The translations under genes and the position numbers were made by a program. Under the pieces are notes generated by a model. That model ran no database searches and was not told the origin of the DNA. It saw nothing but the letters and a program-made list of their open reading frames with translations. Source: Desulfovibrionaceae bacterium (GTDB taxonomy: Bacteria > Desulfobacterota > Desulfovibrionia > Desulfovibrionales > Desulfovibrionaceae). Taken from it: 64,000 nucleotides of DNA. Location: the NCBI GenBank assembly GCA_009783025.1, contig WRHY01000006.1, positions 1 through 64,000 on the forward strand, written 5' to 3'. Shown here in pieces: positions 60,898-64,000 of the stretch (the first letter of the stretch is position 1; each line of letters begins with the position of its first letter).

Positions 60898-63665
60898 GTA
60901 AAAAGCAGGGAGCGTCCCCAGGCGGCTTGGCCCAGGCTGATGCAGCCGTCTCCAGGAGGCAGGTCCCGGTGCCGCAAGGGAATGAGTCCCCGCTGTTCCA
61001 GTTCCCGGCTGAGTTCTATGGCCAGGGTGGCATTCTGCAGGCAGCCGCCGGACAGGCCCACATGCGTTATACCGTGTTCGCGGGCCGCATAAGCGGCAAG
61101 TTCGGCCAAGCCCACGGCCAGACTGCGGTGAAAACGCCGGGCAATGACGGACACGGGCTCGCCCTGCCGGATATCGTCATGCACGGCAGCGAATAACGCA
61201 TGGGTATCCAGGGTGTCAGGCGTAAAAGGACAGGGGTAAAGGCGCTCTGCCTGGTAGTGCCCCAGTTTGGCGTCAGACAAGGAAGGCGCAGCTTTGGGCG
61301 ATGGGGCTGGACTTTTATGGTCCTGCCCCATCGCCCAAAGCAAGCCTGACGATGTATCACGCCAAACTGGGACACTACCCGCTTCTTCCAGGCGGATGGC
61401 GGCTTGCCCTTCGTAGGTGGTGGCATTGCACAGGCCGAGCAGTGCGGCAACAGCGTCAAAGAGTCTGCCGCAACTGGTGCTGACCGGGGTGTTGATGCGC
61501 CGTTCCAGCATGGCGGGCAGCAGACGCGCCGCGTTTTCATACTCCGGCAGCCAGGGAAGGGGTAGAGAAGGATCATACAGACCGAGCCGCAGCAGCAGGG
61601 CATGGGCAATGCGCCAGGGTTCGCGGATGGCTGTTTCGCCGCCGGGCAGGTCCAGGGGCGCGAAAGCGGCCACATGGGTATGCAGGGGCTCCTCTCCCGG
61701 CCGGGTGTGGACCAGCAGCAGTTCACCGCCCCAGAGTTTGCCGTCCGTGCCGAGGCCGGTGCCGTCCAGGGCCAGGACCAGGGCTTTGCCCTGGAAACGG
61801 TGTTCGGCCAGCACGGCGTGGGCGTGGGCGAAATGGTGCTGCAAGCGGTATACCGGGAGGCCGCGTTCCTGGCCCAGGGCGTCGGCCATCTGACTGGAAA
61901 GATAATCCGGGTGCAGATCCCGGACCACGGCCTGGGGCGCGACCTGTAAGAGTCCTGCCAGGTGTTCGCGCATGTCGGCGTGAAAAGCGGCGGTCTCAAG
62001 ATTGGCCATATCACCGATGTGCTGGCTGACAAAGGCGTCAGACCCTTTGGTCAGGCACAGGGTATTTTTCAGTTCCGCGCCCACACCGAGCACGCAGGGC
62101 GCGTCCGCGCCCTCGTGTTCGGGCAGCGGCAGGGGCCGGGGCACATAGCCGCGCGCCCGGCGCAGGAACAGCGGACTGCCATCGGGCAGGACGCGCAGCA
62201 CCGAGTCGTCGGCCCGGATCAGGATGTCCCGGTCATGGAATAGAAAGGCTTCGGCTAGGTGCCCTAGGCGTTCCGCAGCTTCCCGGTTGCTCAGGCAGAT
62301 CGGTTCGCCGGCGGGGTTGCCCGAGGTCATGACCAGGACTGCGGGACGATCCCGTGTGCGGCTCAGAGCGCGCAAATGCTCGAACAGGACAACGTGCAGA
62401 GGGGTGTAGGGGAGCATGACTCCGACCATGTGGGTGTCTGGTGAAATACCGGGCGAGAGCGGGTAGTGCCCCGGTTTGTCGTGATACTTCGTCAGGCTTG
62501 CTTTGTGCTCCGGGGCAGGACCAACGAGCTGACTCGCCACCTCCTGTGGCTCGCCCTTCGGGCGGGGTCGCATTCGCTCCCCCGTCCAATTCCGCTCTCC
62601 TGCGGAATTGTCAGCCCCCATCGCCCAAAGCCGCGCCTTCCTCGTCTGACGACAAACTGGAGCACTACCTAAAGGAGGTGCTTCTCCCGGCTCCAGGAGC
62701 GGGCACAGCACAATGGGACGTTCGGGCGAGAGCAGGAGTTTTTCTTCCGCCTGCCCCACCAGGGCAAAGCGGCGGATTTCCTCAAGATTGGCGGCCATAA
62801 GGGCAAAGGGTTTGTGCGGCCGGTTTTTGCGTTGCCTGAGCCGCATGACCGCCTGATGATTGCGGGCGTCGCAGGCCAGGTGAAAACCTCCCAGACCTTT
62901 GATGGCGGCAATGCCTCCGGCGTGGAGAAATTCGGCCAGGGCGGCCAGGGCGGCGCCGCCTTGGGAGTGGCTTGGTTTGTCGTCAGACGAGGAAGGCGAG
63001 TTTTTGTGAGGGCGGGCTGGGCTCTTCGGCCCTGCCCCCTGAGCAAAAACGACGCCTGACGAAGTATCACGGCAAACCAAGCCACTCCCAACAAACCAGA
63101 CTTTGGGGCCGCATACAGGACAGGCGTTGGGCTGGGCGTGAAAGCGCCGGTCGCGCGGGTTTTCGTATTCGGCCTGGCAATCCGGACACATGGGAAAGCA
63201 GGCCATGCTGGTGCTTGCCCGGTCATAGGGGATGGAGCGGGTGATGGTATAGCGCGGCCCGCAATTGGTGCAGTTGGTAAAGGGGTAATGGAAGCGGCGT
63301 CCGGCGGGATCGCGGATGTCGGCCAGACAATCGGCGCAGGTGGCCGTGTCCGGGCTGATCAGGACGGCATGGCTGTGTCCGGCTGTGCTGCGGGCGATGC
63401 TGAACGCGTTTTCGCCGGGCAGGATCGCGCAGGGCTCACGGTGCAGGGAATGCGGACGGGCCAGAGGCGGCAGGCGCTCTTTCAGGGCAAGGGCAAAATC
63501 GTCCAAGGCCTCGGCAGAGCCCTGGACTTCAATCACCACGCCATGCGGGCTGTTGCGCACAAAGCCGCTCAGGGCGCGCTCCTCGGCCAGGGAAAAGACA
63601 AAGGGCCGGAAACCGACGCCCTGCACCTGCCCCTGTACAATGAAGCGCTCGCGCCGCACACTCAT
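60879..63665 (-). CDS. hypF: Carbamoyltransferase HypF carrying three in-frame palindromic-element insertions
   Basis: HypF uses carbamoyl phosphate to supply the CN ligands of NiFe-hydrogenases. The protein is 928 aa; removing three insertions leaves about 775, the family norm. It has an acylphosphatase domain (FIVQGQVQGVGFRPFVF, NSPHGVVIEVQG), two zinc fingers (CADCLADI...NCTNCG and CPDCQAEY...ACPVCG), a YrdC domain (AIKGLGGFHLACDA...VMLPYTPLHVVL) and a Kae1-like domain (YRLQHHFAHAHAVLAEH, LSGGCLQNATLA). The insertions are at residues of about 192-234 (before the YrdC domain), 332-401 (before GVMLPYT) and 762-804 (in a loop of the C-terminal domain). ATG 63665 is used, behind GGAG. Whether the product is active is unknown. 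Confidence 0.93.
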   Translation of the reverse strand: MSVRRERFIVQGQVQGVGFRPFVFSLAEERALSGFVRNSPHGVVIEVQGSAEALDDFALALKERLPPLARPHSLHREPCAILPGENAFSIARSTAGHSHAVLISPDTATCADCLADIRDPAGRRFHYPFTNCTNCGPRYTITRSIPYDRASTSMACFPMCPDCQAEYENPRDRRFHAQPNACPVCGPKVWFVGSGLVCRDTSSGVVFAQGAGPKSPARPHKNSPSSSDDKPSHSQGGAALAALAEFLHAGGIAAIKGLGGFHLACDARNHQAVMRLRQRKNRPHKPFALMAANLEEIRRFALVGQAEEKLLLSPERPIVLCPLLEPGEAPPLGSAPVCRQTRKARLWAMGADNSAGERNWTGERMRPRPKGEPQEVASQLVGPAPEHKASLTKYHDKPGHYPLSPGISPDTHMVGVMLPYTPLHVVLFEHLRALSRTRDRPAVLVMTSGNPAGEPICLSNREAAERLGHLAEAFLFHDRDILIRADDSVLRVLPDGSPLFLRRARGYVPRPLPLPEHEGADAPCVLGVGAELKNTLCLTKGSDAFVSQHIGDMANLETAAFHADMREHLAGLLQVAPQAVVRDLHPDYLSSQMADALGQERGLPVYRLQHHFAHAHAVLAEHRFQGKALVLALDGTGLGTDGKLWGGELLLVHTRPGEEPLHTHVAAFAPLDLPGGETAIREPWRIAHALLLRLGLYDPSLPLPWLPEYENAARLLPAMLERRINTPVSTSCGRLFDAVAALLGLCNATTYEGQAAIRLEEAGSVPVWRDTSSGLLWAMGQDHKSPAPSPKAAPSLSDAKLGHYQAERLYPCPFTPDTLDTHALFAAVHDDIRQGEPVSVIARRFHRSLAVGLAELAAYAAREHGITHVGLSGGCLQNATLAIELSRELEQRGLIPLRHRDLPPGDGCISLGQAAWGRSLLFTGSAPA
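61253..61379. repeat. Palindromic element inside hypF, C-terminal copy
   Basis: The arms read GGTAGTGCCCCAGTTTGGCGT and ACGCCAAACTGGGACACTACC, with one mismatch that is a G-U pair in RNA. Translated in the hypF frame it gives VWRDTSSGLLWAMGQDH...DAKLGHY, with no stop. It adds 42 residues. Confidence 0.93.
62462..62669. repeat. Palindromic element inside hypF, long form
   Basis: The arms GGTAGTGCCCCGGTTTG and CAAACTGGAGCACTACC have two mismatches that could be wobble pairs. The interior is the long hairpin block. In the hypF frame it reads PVCRQTRKARLWAMG...ASLTKYHDKPGHY, in the opposite orientation to the other two hypF copies, still with no stop. It adds about 69 residues. Confidence 0.93.
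62963..63089. repeat. Palindromic element inside hypF, N-terminal copy with divergent arms
   Basis: The arms GGGAGTGGCTTGGTTTG and CAAACCAAGCCACTCCC are perfectly complementary, yet differ from the common arm at about five positions. All of the differences are matched in the other arm. In the hypF frame it reads LVCRDTSSGVVFAQGAG...DDKPSHS. It adds about 42 residues. Confidence 0.93.
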
Positions 63666-63719
63666 GCCGCGCGTCTCCAGCGCGGTAAAAGAAAAAAGCA
63701 AAACCCCTTGGGGGGCATA

Positions 63720-64000
63720 TCAGCCCGGCTTCCTGTTCAGCAGCATGCGGATGTGTTTGCGTTCTTCATCGGCGCATTGGCGCACCACCGCCCGTTCCGC
63801 GTCAGGCACCATGCGTTCCAGTTCCATAAAGAAAAGCAGGGTGTCTTTTTCAAACTGCACGGCTTCATGCAGGGGGATTTTCAGGGCGCGTTCCTGTGAG
63901 CCGGGCATGAACAGGGTGTGGGAATCAAGCAGGTCGCGCACATACTGCTGGTATTCCTCGTCCGTGCTTCCGGCAGGCAGGGGCAGGCCGCCGATGCGCT
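63720..64000 (-). CDS. Ferritin-like/rubrerythrin-family protein (5' end beyond the window)
   Basis: The frame is open to the window edge. It encodes at least 93 residues of a helical ferritin-like domain. One helix has HEAVQFEKDTLLFFMELERMV. The last has RQCADEERKHIRMLL, with the E-E-X-X-H diiron motif. It is likely a small non-haem diiron protein linked to oxidative-stress defence. It ends 54 bp before hypF, on the same strand. The start and full length are not visible. Confidence 0.75.
   Translation of the reverse strand, partial: RIGGLPLPAGSTDEEYQQYVRDLLDSHTLFMPGSQERALKIPLHEAVQFEKDTLLFFMELERMVPDAERAVVRQCADEERKHIRMLLNRKPG

Noticed and set aside
57575..63089. CRISPR array, because of several repeats within 6 kb
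   Set aside because: Spacing is irregular (from about 0.4 to 1.7 kb), the repeats are long with inverted ends, and no cas genes are present.
61253..63089. hypF as a pseudogene broken by insertions
   Set aside because: All three insertions keep the frame without stops, and all domain motifs outside them are intact.

Overview
The window looks like a chromosomal segment of a sulfate-reducing Desulfovibrionaceae bacterium (Desulfovibrio or a close relative). The main support is a complete qrcABCD operon (hexaheme cytochrome, periplasmic molybdopterin-family subunit, four-cluster ferredoxin subunit and NrfD-type membrane subunit). A hybrid-cluster protein, hypF, class-3 flagellar genes, many small sensory proteins and a high GC content fit the same group. 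I see no rRNA, tRNA, CRISPR array, prophage or transposase.

Layout. 0.05-3.9 kb: a very large fused proton-antiporter protein on the minus strand. 4.2-16.4 kb: plus-strand housekeeping and metabolic genes (an unknown protein, gcvT, rsmE, rarA, an acyltransferase, a glycosyltransferase, a threonine aldolase, pgk, sppA, malQ), many overlapping by a few bases. 16.5-24.2 kb: hcp, a small XRE regulator, a Cache-HAMP-PAS-GGDEF protein, mreB, a GAF protein and a zinc-ribbon/Yip1 protein. 24.3-27.4 kb: fliS and fliD, with a sigma-28 promoter. 27.8-32.8 kb: qrcDCBA, with a CRP/Rex-like palindrome at its promoter. 33-38.7 kb: rfbC, an unknown flagellar-class gene plus flgM behind a near-perfect sigma-28 promoter, maf, pgpA, an M24 peptidase and ackA. 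39-44.7 kb: a CI-like regulator and the livKHMGF branched-chain amino-acid importer. 45-54.8 kb: an APC permease, an exported methyltransferase, a lipoprotein, kdsB, a 1307-residue membrane signalling protein, a TPR protein, a PfkB kinase and cutA. 55-64 kb: nth, cheV, a double-receiver protein, TauE, a thioesterase, an EamA transporter, a Tyr/Gly-rich exported protein, hypF and a truncated ferritin-like gene.

The outstanding signal is a family of palindromic elements (usually 126-128 bp, longer forms 199-208 bp) bounded by inverted repeats resembling GGTAGTGCCTCAGTTTGG. There are about twelve full copies plus a variant, a stem-only copy and remnants. They are densest from 54 to 63 kb. The arms vary between copies, but the two arms of one copy usually change together, so pairing is preserved. 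Several copies supply the stop codon of the gene they abut. Three lie inside hypF in frame, adding about 42, 69 and 42 residues at interdomain positions without disrupting the frame. They resemble the Rickettsia palindromic elements in principle, but not in any sequence I recognise. A second, smaller family consists of a 23-bp perfect palindrome, twice paired with another hairpin, at gene ends.
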